Numbered from the stretch's first letter, positions 15,198 to 22,989 are shown. The stretch is DNA of 28,523 bases from DAOTKC01 sp035449045 (GCA_035449045.1 DAOTKC010000019.1:1-28523), one strand, 5' to 3'. The notes: generated by a model from the sequence alone, not told the origin. Numbers and translations are program-made.

Positions 15198-15472
15198 TTG
15201 AATATGCGCTTAATGAAAGAAAGTTTTTCGCGCGCGTGTGAATATTTAAGCTCGCGGATTTTTCCCGTCGCAACTAAACTCCCCGACTCGAGATTGAGGG
15301 TTTCGATGTTCAAATTATCGCCCAGAACTGTCAGCACGTTTTCGGAAAGCACGACCTCGATGGTTCTTTCATTGAAGACGGGCACCGACACCACGCCCGA
15401 CATCGTCAGCTTTTGATTTTTTTCAAGGTGAAGGTTGTGGCTTCTTTTAACTTCTGCGGGTTTGTTTTCCAT
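15194..15472 (-). CDS. yabP: Sporulation protein YabP
   Basis: 92 residues, normal for YabP. The start HNLHLEKNQKLTMSGVVSV, the middle FNERTIEVVLSENVLTVLGDNL and NIETLNLESGSLVATGKI match the YabP/YqfC beta-rich family. It is mother-cell-expressed and needed for spore formation; a sigma-E promoter would be expected, but I could not identify one with confidence. GAGGT lies five bases before the ATG. The gene partly overlaps yabQ (ATGA). divIC, often next in other Clostridia, is replaced here by the lipase gene. Confidence 0.88.
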   Translation of the reverse strand: MENKPAEVKRSHNLHLEKNQKLTMSGVVSVPVFNERTIEVVLSENVLTVLGDNLNIETLNLESGSLVATGKIRELKYSHAREKLSFIKRIFK

Positions 15473-15571
15473 TTTTTACCTCATTTCGGGGGCGCTTACT
15501 CGGGTATTGCGCGCCCGCGGTTTCCTACCAAACAATTTATGCGTCGCGGCCTTTCTTAATGCTTAATTTCA

Positions 15572-15600
15572 TTGACAAAAACTACGCCGCGCTATATAAT
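15572..15600 (+). promoter_or_regulatory. Perfect-consensus promoter for tRNA-Arg
   Basis: TTGACA at 15572-15577 and TATAAT at 15595-15600 with exactly 17 bases between: full consensus. The next downstream gene is the tRNA, 225 bases away, so the primary transcript has a leader of about 220 nt containing tandem repeats. Confidence 0.85.
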
Positions 15601-15652
15601 TACACTGCTTTTGAAAAAGCCGCTAAAAGCCGTATGATAGGTTTTGACCGAC

Positions 15653-15819
15653 ATTCAAGCAAACAAGCAAAAATACCGTTTAAGCGGGCTTCGAATAATA
15701 ACTGCATCGGTCTTTGTCACGGTTATCATTCAAGCAAACAAGCAAAAATACCGTTTATGCGGGCTTCGAATAATAACTGAACTGATTTTCGTCACGATAA
15801 GCTTTCATGCGAACAAGCA
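15653..15819 (+). repeat. Tandem repeat in the tRNA-Arg leader, 75-bp period
   Basis: A 52-base unit at 15653-15704 recurs at 15728-15779 with one mismatch (15683 A, 15758 T). The 23-base segments between them (15705-15727, 15780-15802) are about 60% alike, so the full 75-bp unit was duplicated. A degenerate third start lies at 15803-15819 (ATTCAAGCAAACAAGC versus TTTCATGCGAACAAGC). Frames crossing the repeat (15559-15780, 15644-15835) look accidental, although 75 is a multiple of three. Confidence 0.85.
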
Positions 15820-15825
15820 CAGTTT

Positions 15826-15902
15826 GTACCCGTAGCTCAATTGGATAGAGCTTTTGGCTACGGACCAAAAGGTTGGGGGTTCGAGTCCCTCCGGGTACGC
15901 CA
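15826..15902 (+). tRNA. tRNA-Arg (anticodon ACG), CCA encoded
   Basis: 77 bases fold as a full cloverleaf. Acceptor stem GTACCCG/CGGGTAC, D stem GCTC/GAGC, anticodon stem TTTGG/CCAAA with loop CTACGGA (anticodon ACG), T arm GGGGG TTCGAGT CCCTC, discriminator G and CCA at 15900-15902. A34 of this anticodon is the classic TadA target and would become inosine. Confidence 0.96.
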
Positions 15903-15933
15903 AAAAGGCAAAGGAAAATCCTTTGCCTTTTTT
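15902..15933 (+). terminator. Terminator after tRNA-Arg
   Basis: AAAAAGGCAAAGGA (15902-15915) pairs perfectly with its complement at 15919-15932 around AAA, ending in a T-run. It begins at the last base of the CCA end. Confidence 0.88.
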
Positions 15934-16266
15934 GTTTTCGGCTTACGTCTTTGATGCGGATTTAGGAGTAGATTGAGGAAGGTTAGGTTTAGCGCGGATT
16001 ACTTAAAAATTCGGGTAGGGATTTTGCTACAAATTTGCCGGAATGTTCAGCTTCAAAAAATAAAAATTGCATTCTTGCCGCCGAGATGGTATCATTATTT
16101 TATTACTAATAAAACTCATTTGAAAATTGACGGACTCGGCTTAAAAAATCTTAAAAGCGAAAACTAAAATTGCCTAAGGCGGATTTATTTTGGATTTAGC
16201 GGGCGCGCCTATCACGGCTTGGTAGAAACGCTAAACCAAGCCAAAAAATCCGCGAAAAGGAGAGAT
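15934..16266 (+). promoter_or_regulatory. Intergenic region with promoter and structured leader of the DMT transporter gene
   Basis: The promoter is TTGCAT (16067-16072), 17 bases, TATCAT (16090-16095) with a TG extension at 16087-16088. The leader is about 165 nt. Within it, GCGGATTT (16179-16186) is an exact complement of AAATCCGC (16246-16253), which ends just before the AAGGAG ribosome binding site (16257-16262). Inside this closing stem lies a second hairpin, GGCTTGG (16216-16222) with CCAAGCC (16236-16242). A second GGATTT at 16192-16197 could pair instead, giving two alternative folds. It resembles a riboswitch-type layout but matches no class I know. Confidence 0.5.
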
Positions 16267-17310
16267 ATGTATATATTAGGAGTATTACTGGCGATTTTTT
16301 CGGGACTGACCAACTTTTTCGGGCAGATTTTGCAGAAAAAGGCTATTTTGGACGTCAAAAAGACCAAGGAAACGGTGCTGATGACCGACCTCATCAGAAA
16401 GCCCGTCTGGCTTGTCGGCCTTGCCTTGGTTGTCGCCGTCAGCGCCGTCTGCATGCTGGTGGCGCAGGTATTTATCGGCCCCGCCCTTCTTCCCGGCCTT
16501 GTCGCCTCGGGCTTTATCGTGATGGCGATAGGCTCGGTAAAGCTTTTGGGCGAAAAGCTCAAGGCGGCGGAATACATCGCGCTGGGCTTACTTATCGCGG
16601 GCATAGTGCTGGTGTCATTGAGCAAGCTCAGGGTTGAGTTCGACCTTCAAAGATTCACCGACAACGGCTTTTTAATCAGGATTTCCTCAATGACTGTGGC
16701 CATGCTGGCGCTGTGGCATCTTATGTTCTTCGGCGGCAAAAAGAGCAAGAAGTATAAGACGGCTCTGATGGCCATCGGCGCTAGCTTCCCCTTCATCGTC
16801 AGCAACATTTGGACGCAACCGCTAGCGATGAGCCTGCTTGGCGCAGTAAAAGGCGACTTTTCTCTTCTCAACGTGCTGACGGCCGTCGCATCGATAGTTT
16901 TGGTCGCCTACACCGGCATCATGGGCATGGTCCACTTCCAAAAGGCGCTCGCCGAAGGCAACGCCAGCATCATAATTCCGCTCAACCAAATGCCCCAGCA
17001 AATCGCGCCCATCGTCATTTTCTTCTTTGTCTACGCTTTGCCCGCGCCCGGCCTCGGCTCTTATTTCTTTATGTCGGGCGGCATAGTGCTGATAACAGTG
17101 GCAGGCTTCATGCTGGGACGCCGCCAAGCCCAAATCGAGAAAACCATCACGGTTTCGGAAGCGCCCGCAGGCGGGGCCGAGCTTGCCGAGCACAAATGCT
17201 GCTGCGAGGATTGCCACGCGGAGGGATGCGAAGTGTTCTCGGACGAACCCGCCGAGGTTTTCGACAACGTTACGAACATTTCGGACGATACGGCCATAGA
17301 AGAAGCATAA
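16267..17310 (+). CDS. DMT-superfamily (NIPA/EamA-like) transporter with Cys-rich cytoplasmic tail
   Basis: 347 residues from ATG 16267; AAGGAG at 16257-16262 picks this start over GTG/ATG options upstream. About nine to ten membrane helices begin with MYILGVLLAIFSGLTNFFGQ. The segment with GPALLPGLVASGF then LLGEKLKAAEYIALGLLIAG is typical of the internal repeat in DMT proteins such as NIPA and EamA. The hydrophilic tail (about 285-347) holds a cluster HKCCCEDCHAEGC (residues 309-321), likely metal-binding, followed by an acidic end. Substrate unknown; the tail suggests metal sensing (inference). Leader structure upstream and shared terminator downstream. Confidence 0.8.
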   Translation: MYILGVLLAIFSGLTNFFGQILQKKAILDVKKTKETVLMTDLIRKPVWLVGLALVVAVSAVCMLVAQVFIGPALLPGLVASGFIVMAIGSVKLLGEKLKAAEYIALGLLIAGIVLVSLSKLRVEFDLQRFTDNGFLIRISSMTVAMLALWHLMFFGGKKSKKYKTALMAIGASFPFIVSNIWTQPLAMSLLGAVKGDFSLLNVLTAVASIVLVAYTGIMGMVHFQKALAEGNASIIIPLNQMPQQIAPIVIFFFVYALPAPGLGSYFFMSGGIVLITVAGFMLGRRQAQIEKTITVSEAPAGGAELAEHKCCCEDCHAEGCEVFSDEPAEVFDNVTNISDDTAIEEA

Positions 17311-17330
17311 TCATATAACCCAACAACGCT

Positions 17331-17358
17331 AAAAAAAGCCCCGTCGCCACGGGGCTTT
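17331..17358. terminator. Bidirectional terminator between the DMT transporter and the ger operon
   Basis: AAAGCCCCGT (17335-17344) and ACGGGGCTTT (17349-17358) pair around CGCC, with a seven-A run before and T-rich sequence after. It serves both converging transcripts. A smaller hairpin, TAACTGC (17402-17408) with GCAGTTA (17417-17423), lies nearer the ger stop codon but has no good U-tract. Confidence 0.85.
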
Positions 17359-17469
17359 ATTATTGTTCTAAAATTAAGGCTTAGTCGAAATTGAATAGGT
17401 TTAACTGCTTAACATCGCAGTTAGTATCTTTTTGGCCAAAGTTGTTAGTAGCTAGCGTTCTTAAAAACA

Positions 17470-18654
17470 TCAGTTGGCGGCGGTGATGTCGGCTTTGACC
17501 TCAATGGTAATTTTCTGTAAATAGTCGGGCTCGCGCTTCCATTTCATGCCTTGCTGTTGATATTGCATGTCGGCAACGTTGAAAAAATCGTAGCCGAGGT
17601 CTTGAGATTTTTTGAAAGCGTCCCCGATAATTTTAACAATCTGGTCGTTCAAATCGGTGACGAAGCGCTGGCCGAAATCCTTTATGTCGTAGATCGTCTG
17701 AGGCTCGACCAGCTCCAAAAGCTTAGCAAGCGCCTTTACCTCGACCATCAGCTTATCGCCTTTAAGCTTGATTTTGGTCTTTATGCCGGCGAGCTCGAAG
17801 TGCGCAGTAGTCCCGCCGCTTTCCACCGTCAGCCGCCCCGACTTGCCCCGCATATGGATGAGGCACATCGCCATGCCGTCCCTATCCGACATAACTACGG
17901 GCGGCTCGCCCTTCTTGACTGCAACGGCCTTATCGAACTTAAAGAGCGAAAGATTGGATTGCCTGCTTCCGATATCGGCACCGATGTCGGATTTTTCAAT
18001 AGGCTGAAGCTCCAGCATGCCCATGGTGTAAGTTTCGCATTTGCCGCCGTAGCCGATTAACATATTTTTTATCATATTGTTGTGAAAACCCAACGACTCG
18101 TTATTGGTTTGGGCGGCCTTTTGGATGTAGGTGCCGCCCATGCTGGTCAGGGGAACGGCGGTCGAAACAATCTCTTTTACGTCGTCTTCGGTGTAGTAGG
18201 CGGTAGTGCGCTCGGGAAGCCGCCACTCGTCCATGAGCGAAGACAGCACGGCGGGGAAGTCATCGTCGACTGCGCTCCTATGCACTATGACGGCGCCGCA
18301 ATACGAGAGCGTGGAGCGGAGGCCTGTTTGCACCTTGATAGCGTCGAAGCATTCGCCGATTGATTTATTTGTCTGCGAAAAAACGACGTAGGTTTCGGTG
18401 GTGGAAGAGCTGCTGCCCGAGAGGGTTGCCGCCGGTTTGACGACTTGGACATGCATCTCGTAGTCGCCCTCGGCGGTTTTGGCGAGGCCGAGCAAACAAA
18501 CGATGGCGCGTTGAGGCAGGCTGACGTAATGGATGGGGCGGCTGATAGCCGCCAGCGCGGCAAAGCCCATGACGAGCACGAAGAATTTATTATAAATCAG
18601 CCTTTTTAAGACCTCCGATATCTTTTGCATCTTTTGCGTTATCTTTGCGTTCAT
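17470..18654 (-). CDS. GerC-type (Ger(x)C family) germinant receptor subunit without lipobox
   Basis: 394 residues. The C-terminal DLNDQIVKIIGDAFKKSQDLGYDFFNVA block is the family signature (around 345-372), and the gene follows gerA and gerB. Ger(x)C proteins sit on the outer face of the inner spore membrane and are needed for receptor function. The classic members are lipoproteins with an LxGC lipobox. Here the N-terminus has a single hydrophobic helix (KFFVLVMGFAALAAI, about 24-38) and no Cys, so it is probably an anchor. The start at 18654 is favoured by AAAGGAGGTT just upstream, even though this places it 65 bases inside gerB. Divergent from GerAC/GerBC. Confidence 0.8.
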   Translation of the reverse strand: MNAKITQKMQKISEVLKRLIYNKFFVLVMGFAALAAISRPIHYVSLPQRAIVCLLGLAKTAEGDYEMHVQVVKPAATLSGSSSSTTETYVVFSQTNKSIGECFDAIKVQTGLRSTLSYCGAVIVHRSAVDDDFPAVLSSLMDEWRLPERTTAYYTEDDVKEIVSTAVPLTSMGGTYIQKAAQTNNESLGFHNNMIKNMLIGYGGKCETYTMGMLELQPIEKSDIGADIGSRQSNLSLFKFDKAVAVKKGEPPVVMSDRDGMAMCLIHMRGKSGRLTVESGGTTAHFELAGIKTKIKLKGDKLMVEVKALAKLLELVEPQTIYDIKDFGQRFVTDLNDQIVKIIGDAFKKSQDLGYDFFNVADMQYQQQGMKWKREPDYLQKITIEVKADITAAN

Positions 18655-19717
18655 CGCCGGAACCTCCTTTTTGACTTATTTTATGTTTTTTAAGCCCGAG
18701 CAGCGACAGCGCCAGAATGATGCAGGCGGAGCCCGCGCCCAGCATGACATAGCCGAATATCGGGGTTATTATGAAAGAGCGAATCAAAATCTCTTTAACT
18801 ACCAAAACCGAAATCAGCGAACCAACGAGTATTATGGCCGCAGCTAAGTTGCGCTTTTTTATGACTCTCGTAAGCGCCTCGATGGAGCCCCAATACAGCG
18901 TGGAGAGATAGATGGCAGTCATGGTTAACCATGCGAGTATGCCCATCCACTGCAGGTTGCCGAGCTCCTCGGCAAAGTAGTTGAAGGCGTTGACTTTAAT
19001 GAAGAGGTTGCCGATTTTGACCATAAAATTGCCGTAGAGCGCATTGCCCAAAAAAATGCATGCCAAAACCGCGAAATAAGAAAAGGCGATGCCGAGCGAG
19101 GTATAGGGAAGCTTGTGATTTTTTAATGAGAGAAATAAAAAAGGAAGCGCGTCGACCATCCAAAGCCCGTAGCCCAGCGTAAACTTGGCGTAATCCGCAA
19201 TCGGCATGGTCAATAAGGGCAGATTGTAGTTGATATTCATATTTCCCTTGATGAAGGCGATGCTGAAGACCATTAAAAAGACGACCAAGGGGAAGAAAAT
19301 CTCCGCCGTTCTCGCAATAACGCGGATACCCTTCACCGCCATAAATGCTATCGGAATAATAAGCGTCAGAAAGATCAGCTCATTGGATGCTTGGTCGAAC
19401 ATCAGCCCCTTGACATTGTAGGCCGCGCCCGAAAAAAACAGCGTCGCCTTGAGCGCGAGGAAGAGAGAGATTATAATCATAAGAGGATACTGCGCCGGTT
19501 TGTAGGCGTAGTCCAGGCTGTCAAAGCCGCCGCTCCGAATAAACAGCGCGACTAAAACGTATAAAACTATTTCAATGACGGTAATCATCACCGCGGCAAG
19601 CATATTGACGCCGACCGAGGTGGAAAGGAAGGTCGGCAGATTGCTGAGCTTGAAGGTCATGGCGGCAAAAAAAATCAATATCGCGAACTGGCGGTTGTAA
19701 ATCTCGTTAGTCGGCAT
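18590..19717 (-). CDS. GerB-type germination permease (GerAB/APC family)
   Basis: 375 residues with about ten membrane helices. Opening NRQFAILIFFAAMTFKLSNLP and the following TSVGVNMLAAVMITV are usual in endospore germination permeases (GerAB/GerBB), which bind the small-molecule germinant. The C-terminal tail after the last helix (about 340-375) is highly charged and its DNA carries the gerC ribosome binding site. AAAGGAGAAAAA precedes the ATG, 33 bases after the gerA stop. Order gerA-gerB-gerC is the GerA-operon order. Germinant specificity is not readable. Confidence 0.9.
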   Translation of the reverse strand: MPTNEIYNRQFAILIFFAAMTFKLSNLPTFLSTSVGVNMLAAVMITVIEIVLYVLVALFIRSGGFDSLDYAYKPAQYPLMIIISLFLALKATLFFSGAAYNVKGLMFDQASNELIFLTLIIPIAFMAVKGIRVIARTAEIFFPLVVFLMVFSIAFIKGNMNINYNLPLLTMPIADYAKFTLGYGLWMVDALPFLFLSLKNHKLPYTSLGIAFSYFAVLACIFLGNALYGNFMVKIGNLFIKVNAFNYFAEELGNLQWMGILAWLTMTAIYLSTLYWGSIEALTRVIKKRNLAAAIILVGSLISVLVVKEILIRSFIITPIFGYVMLGAGSACIILALSLLGLKKHKISQKGGSGDERKDNAKDAKDIGGLKKADL

Positions 19718-19750
19718 TTTTTCTCCTTTAGCTAGGCGAGGCTTCTTACA

Positions 19751-21244
19751 TTAGCTGTTTTGGTCGGGGTGCCTTTGACGGGTGCGGTTGCGGTTAGGGA
19801 AAGAATAAGGCCGCTTCGTCATTGTGGGGACGCCGTCCTTTAAGAACGAGTCTTTCATATCGGGCAGCACTATCGGCGCGTAAGGAGCGAGATAGGGCGC
19901 GCCGTAAGAGTTAAGGTTGGAAAGGTAGGCGACCAGCATTATCGCCGCCAAAATTACGCCGAAAAGCCCCAAAACGGCGCTCACAATCAGAACGAGCATT
20001 CGAAGAAAGCTGAAGGTGGAAACCTGGTCGGGCACACAGAAGAGCCCGATGGCCGAAACGGCGGTAACCAGCACGGCGGGCGAGCTGATGAGGCCGGCCT
20101 GCACCGCAGTGTTACCCAGCACGATGGCGCCGACTATAGAAAGTGATATTCCCAAAAATCGCGGCATTCGAAGGCTCGCTTGATTCAAAACCTCGAATAA
20201 AACGAGCACCACCAGCATTTCGATGGGCGCGTTGAAAGTTATGCCGACGACGGCGTTCATGACAGACATCAAAAACCTCAGAGGCAGCATACTGTAGGCG
20301 TGGGCGGTGAATGCGAGATAAACAGCGGGCAGAAATATCGTGAAAAAGGCTCCGAGCAAACGCAAAAAGCGCAAAAGCGAGGCGCGCCACGACTTGTTGT
20401 AGTAGTCGAAGCTGTCCTGAAACTCCTCCATCAAAAGCATCGGCACTGTCAGCACGATGGGCGAGCCGTCAACAATCACCGCCACCCTGCCCTCGAGAAT
20501 TTTCGCAGTCATTATGTCGGGCTTTTCGGTAACACCGACCTCGGTAAACAGCGAATATTTCTTTTCTTCAAGGTATCTTGCGACGTAGGAGGAATCGATA
20601 ATGCCGTCCATATTGATATTTTCGATGCGCTCTTTTACCTTGCTTACGACATGGGGCGAGGCTACGCCCTCGATATAGATGACGGCTATCGGCGTTCCCG
20701 TCAGCTTGCCCGATTTAGTCATATAAACGACAAGGTTGGGGCTTCTTACACGCCGCCGCACCATGGCGAGGTTAGTCTTGATGTCCTCGACGAAGCCCTC
20801 GCGCGGCCCCTTAAAAACGGTGGAGGTCGGCGGCTCCTCGACGGCGCGCCGGGGATATTTTCTGATTGACAGCCCGAAATATTCGCGGGAGCCCTCCACC
20901 AAGAGGGCAATGTCTCCCTCGGCGATCAATTCGATTATCTCCTCGCGGTTAGCTTTAACGCGAAGCTCCTCGCAGTAATAGATGCTTCTTTGAATTGATT
21001 CGGCCGTGGGAGACAGCTTTTCGGCATGCGTCAAGGGCTTGATTACGTTCTCTTCCAAAAGCTCACGGTCGATGAGCCCGTCGATATAGACGATAGCAGC
21101 CATAGCATGACCCGCGTTAATTCTTCTTATGCGGATGTCGCTGCTGCCCAAAAATGCCTGCTCTATTTGCCTGAGTTCGCTTTCAATGTCCTTCACTTTT
21201 TTGCCCTCTTCAATAATTTGGGTGTATTTTGCCAAAATATGCAT
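19751..21244 (-). CDS. GerA-type germinant receptor subunit A
   Basis: 497 residues. Cytoplasmic N-terminal domain (about 1-280) carries VRSPNLVVYMTKSGKLTGTP-like RR.PN, YIEGVA and the ILEGRVAVIVDGSPIVLTVP block that are GerA/SpoVAF hallmarks. Five or so membrane helices follow (about 285-450), containing PLRFLMSV, NAPIEMLVVLVLFEVLNQASLRMP and the PDQVSTFSF segment. Basic, Arg/Pro-rich tail. It is the largest subunit of the ger receptor in the spore inner membrane. The start is uncertain: ATG 21244 has no ribosome binding site, whereas GTG at 21196 (residue 17) has GAGGG seven bases upstream. Expected sigma-G promoter not firmly seen. Confidence 0.92.
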   Translation of the reverse strand: MHILAKYTQIIEEGKKVKDIESELRQIEQAFLGSSDIRIRRINAGHAMAAIVYIDGLIDRELLEENVIKPLTHAEKLSPTAESIQRSIYYCEELRVKANREEIIELIAEGDIALLVEGSREYFGLSIRKYPRRAVEEPPTSTVFKGPREGFVEDIKTNLAMVRRRVRSPNLVVYMTKSGKLTGTPIAVIYIEGVASPHVVSKVKERIENINMDGIIDSSYVARYLEEKKYSLFTEVGVTEKPDIMTAKILEGRVAVIVDGSPIVLTVPMLLMEEFQDSFDYYNKSWRASLLRFLRLLGAFFTIFLPAVYLAFTAHAYSMLPLRFLMSVMNAVVGITFNAPIEMLVVLVLFEVLNQASLRMPRFLGISLSIVGAIVLGNTAVQAGLISSPAVLVTAVSAIGLFCVPDQVSTFSFLRMLVLIVSAVLGLFGVILAAIMLVAYLSNLNSYGAPYLAPYAPIVLPDMKDSFLKDGVPTMTKRPYSFPNRNRTRQRHPDQNS

Positions 21245-21387
21245 ATGCGCTTAACAAATCGAGCCTAATTCCGATTTTATCGGCTCCGAACTAAGGCTAT
21301 AAGATATACTCCCGATGCGGTCAAAAACGAAAAGAGGAAATAAAGTTAAAAAATTTTTAAAAAAGCCGGCGGAAGGCTCTCAAACCT

Positions 21388-21416
21388 TTGCTTTTAGCGC
21401 GGCAAAGTGGTATAAT
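21388..21416 (+). promoter_or_regulatory. Extended -10 promoter for the cation/proton antiporter
   Basis: TTGCTT at 21388-21393, 17-base spacer ending TGG, perfect TATAAT at 21411-21416 (TG extension at 21408-21409). The -10 overlaps the left arm of the inverted repeat at 21412-21437. Confidence 0.7.
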
Positions 21417-21437
21417 CCGCGCTTGAACGCGGATTAT
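21412..21437. promoter_or_regulatory. Inverted repeat overlapping the -10 box (operator-like)
   Basis: ATAATCCGCG at 21412-21421 and its exact complement at 21428-21437 flank CTTGAA. The left arm includes most of the TATAAT box and the repeat covers the predicted start site. There is no T-tract, so it is unlikely to be a terminator. A repressor bound here would block transcription; the same sequence would also fold as a 5' hairpin in part. Confidence 0.6.
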
Positions 21438-21509
21438 GACAAAAAAATAAAAAACGCGTAACGAAAAAATAAAAAAAAAATACTTATAGATATTGGGCAA
21501 GGTAAGGTT

Positions 21510-22844
21510 ATGCTCTATTCGATATTACTGCCGCTGGCGTTGATACTGTTTTTATCAAAGTTTATCGGCATTTTGTTTAGAAAAATCGGAATTCCGCAGG
21601 TTGTCGCAATGCTCCTCGCCGGCATAATAGTGGGAGTCATCAAATACATCCCCGGCCAAACGGTGCTGACCGACGGCAGCCGCGAAGGGCTTTCCTTTAT
21701 CGGCGAAATCGGCGCTATTTTGATTATGTTCTCGGCGGGCATCGAAACCGACCTTCGGGATATCAAAAGAAACGGCGCGGCGGCGACCGTCATAACCGCG
21801 CTCGGAGTCGTCGTTCCCTTAGGCCTCGGCTTTATCGTGGCATCGGCGTTCAACGGCGGATTTTCCGATTGGTCCTATAAAACGGTTTTGTCCAACTTAT
21901 TTTACGGCGTCATATTGACTGCGACCTCGGTCAGCATTACCGTTGCCGCTTTAAAGGAGATGGGCAAGCTCAACTCTAAGGTGGGCGTCGCCATAGTTTC
22001 GGCGGCCATAATCGACGACATAATCGGCATAGTCCTTCTTTCGCTCATAATCGGCATGAAGGACTCGACGCGCGGCGCCGTTGAGGGGCTCATTACGCTG
22101 GGCAAGACGGCGGGCTTTTTTGCGGCCGCAATCGCCGTCGGCATAGGCGCGCATTACCTCTTCATTTGGATGGACAAAAAATGGCCTAACCACCGCCGTG
22201 TGCCGATATTCGGGCTTGCGCTCTGCTTTTTCTATTCCTACGCCGCCGAAAAGTGGTTCGGCGTCGCCGACATTACCGGCGCCTATCTTGCCGGCCTTAT
22301 GCTGACGGGCTCGCATTCCGCACCCTATATCGACCGCAAAGTGGAGATTGCCGGCTATATGATTTTCACGCCCGTCTTTTTTGCCGGAATCGGCATCAAC
22401 ACATCCTTTTCGGGCATTAGCGCTTCATCCGCCCTATTCGGAGTATTGTTTGTTCTCGCGGGCATAGCGGGCAAATTTATCGGCTGCGGCGTAGGCGCCG
22501 CGATTATGAAATTCAACACCCGCGACTCGGTTGCTATCGGCATAGGAATGATGGTGCGCGCCGAGGTGATTTTGGTCTGCACCCAAAAGGGCTTGGAAAA
22601 CAACATGATAAGCAGCTCGATAGTGCCCTTCGTCGTCATATTGATTCTTACGACCTCGTTTTTGACGCCCATGCTTTTAAAACTCCTCTACCGGAAGGAG
22701 TGCGCGTCCGGCTTTTTGGACGGCGGGGGCACGCAATACTATAACGGCCAAAATAACGCCGAATGCGCCGCGGCCGCGCCCGATATGCCCGCGCCCGACG
22801 CGCCTTTGTCCGCCGCTCTGCCCGACGCACCTTCCGCTCAATAA
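21510..22844 (+). CDS. CPA2-family cation:proton antiporter (KefB/NapA-like transport domain)
   Basis: 444 residues, about 12-13 membrane helices. FRKIGIPQVVAMLLAGIIVG near the start, FSAGIETDL, and the DD pair in AAIIDDIIGIVLLS (near residue 170) are typical of the Na+/H+ exchanger domain, where the acidic residues carry the ion. A late GIGMMVRAEVILV block is also conserved (R and E). No C-terminal TrkA/RCK domain; the tail is a Pro/Ala-rich stretch of about 50 residues. It exchanges Na+ or K+ for protons across the membrane. AAGGTAAGG precedes the ATG. The IR at the promoter suggests regulation. Confidence 0.9.
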   Translation: MLYSILLPLALILFLSKFIGILFRKIGIPQVVAMLLAGIIVGVIKYIPGQTVLTDGSREGLSFIGEIGAILIMFSAGIETDLRDIKRNGAAATVITALGVVVPLGLGFIVASAFNGGFSDWSYKTVLSNLFYGVILTATSVSITVAALKEMGKLNSKVGVAIVSAAIIDDIIGIVLLSLIIGMKDSTRGAVEGLITLGKTAGFFAAAIAVGIGAHYLFIWMDKKWPNHRRVPIFGLALCFFYSYAAEKWFGVADITGAYLAGLMLTGSHSAPYIDRKVEIAGYMIFTPVFFAGIGINTSFSGISASSALFGVLFVLAGIAGKFIGCGVGAAIMKFNTRDSVAIGIGMMVRAEVILVCTQKGLENNMISSSIVPFVVILILTTSFLTPMLLKLLYRKECASGFLDGGGTQYYNGQNNAECAAAAPDMPAPDAPLSAALPDAPSAQ

Positions 22845-22940
22845 CAACGCTTTTTATCCCACCGGTCATATAAGGTTTTATTCCGATTAACCGTATTACA
22901 GCTGCCGTTATAGGTTTAAAAAAAACTTAAAATGCAACTA

Positions 22941-22966
22941 AAAAAGCCGTCATTTGACGGCTTTTT
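22941..22966. terminator. Bidirectional terminator between the antiporter and hydA
   Basis: AAAAAGCCGTCA at 22941-22952 and TGACGGCTTTTT at 22955-22966 are exact complements with TT between. It ends both the plus-strand antiporter and the minus-strand hydrogenase transcripts. Confidence 0.88.
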
Positions 22967-22989
22967 GTTTTTCTTATAATCCGATGAGA

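Noticed and set aside
15653..15819. CRISPR-like array (52-bp repeat, 23-bp spacers)
   Set aside because: Only two good copies, the spacers resemble one another, and there are no cas genes. It is a tandem duplication of a 75-bp unit.
15559..15835. Small ORFs across the tRNA leader repeats
   Set aside because: One starts inside the promoter, neither has a ribosome binding site, and the other ends inside the tRNA. The repeat keeps frame only because 75 is divisible by three.
21271..21283. Palindrome CCGAT-TTT-ATCGG in the gerA upstream region as terminator
   Set aside because: Short stem with no U-tract on either strand; it could equally be chance or a weak operator.
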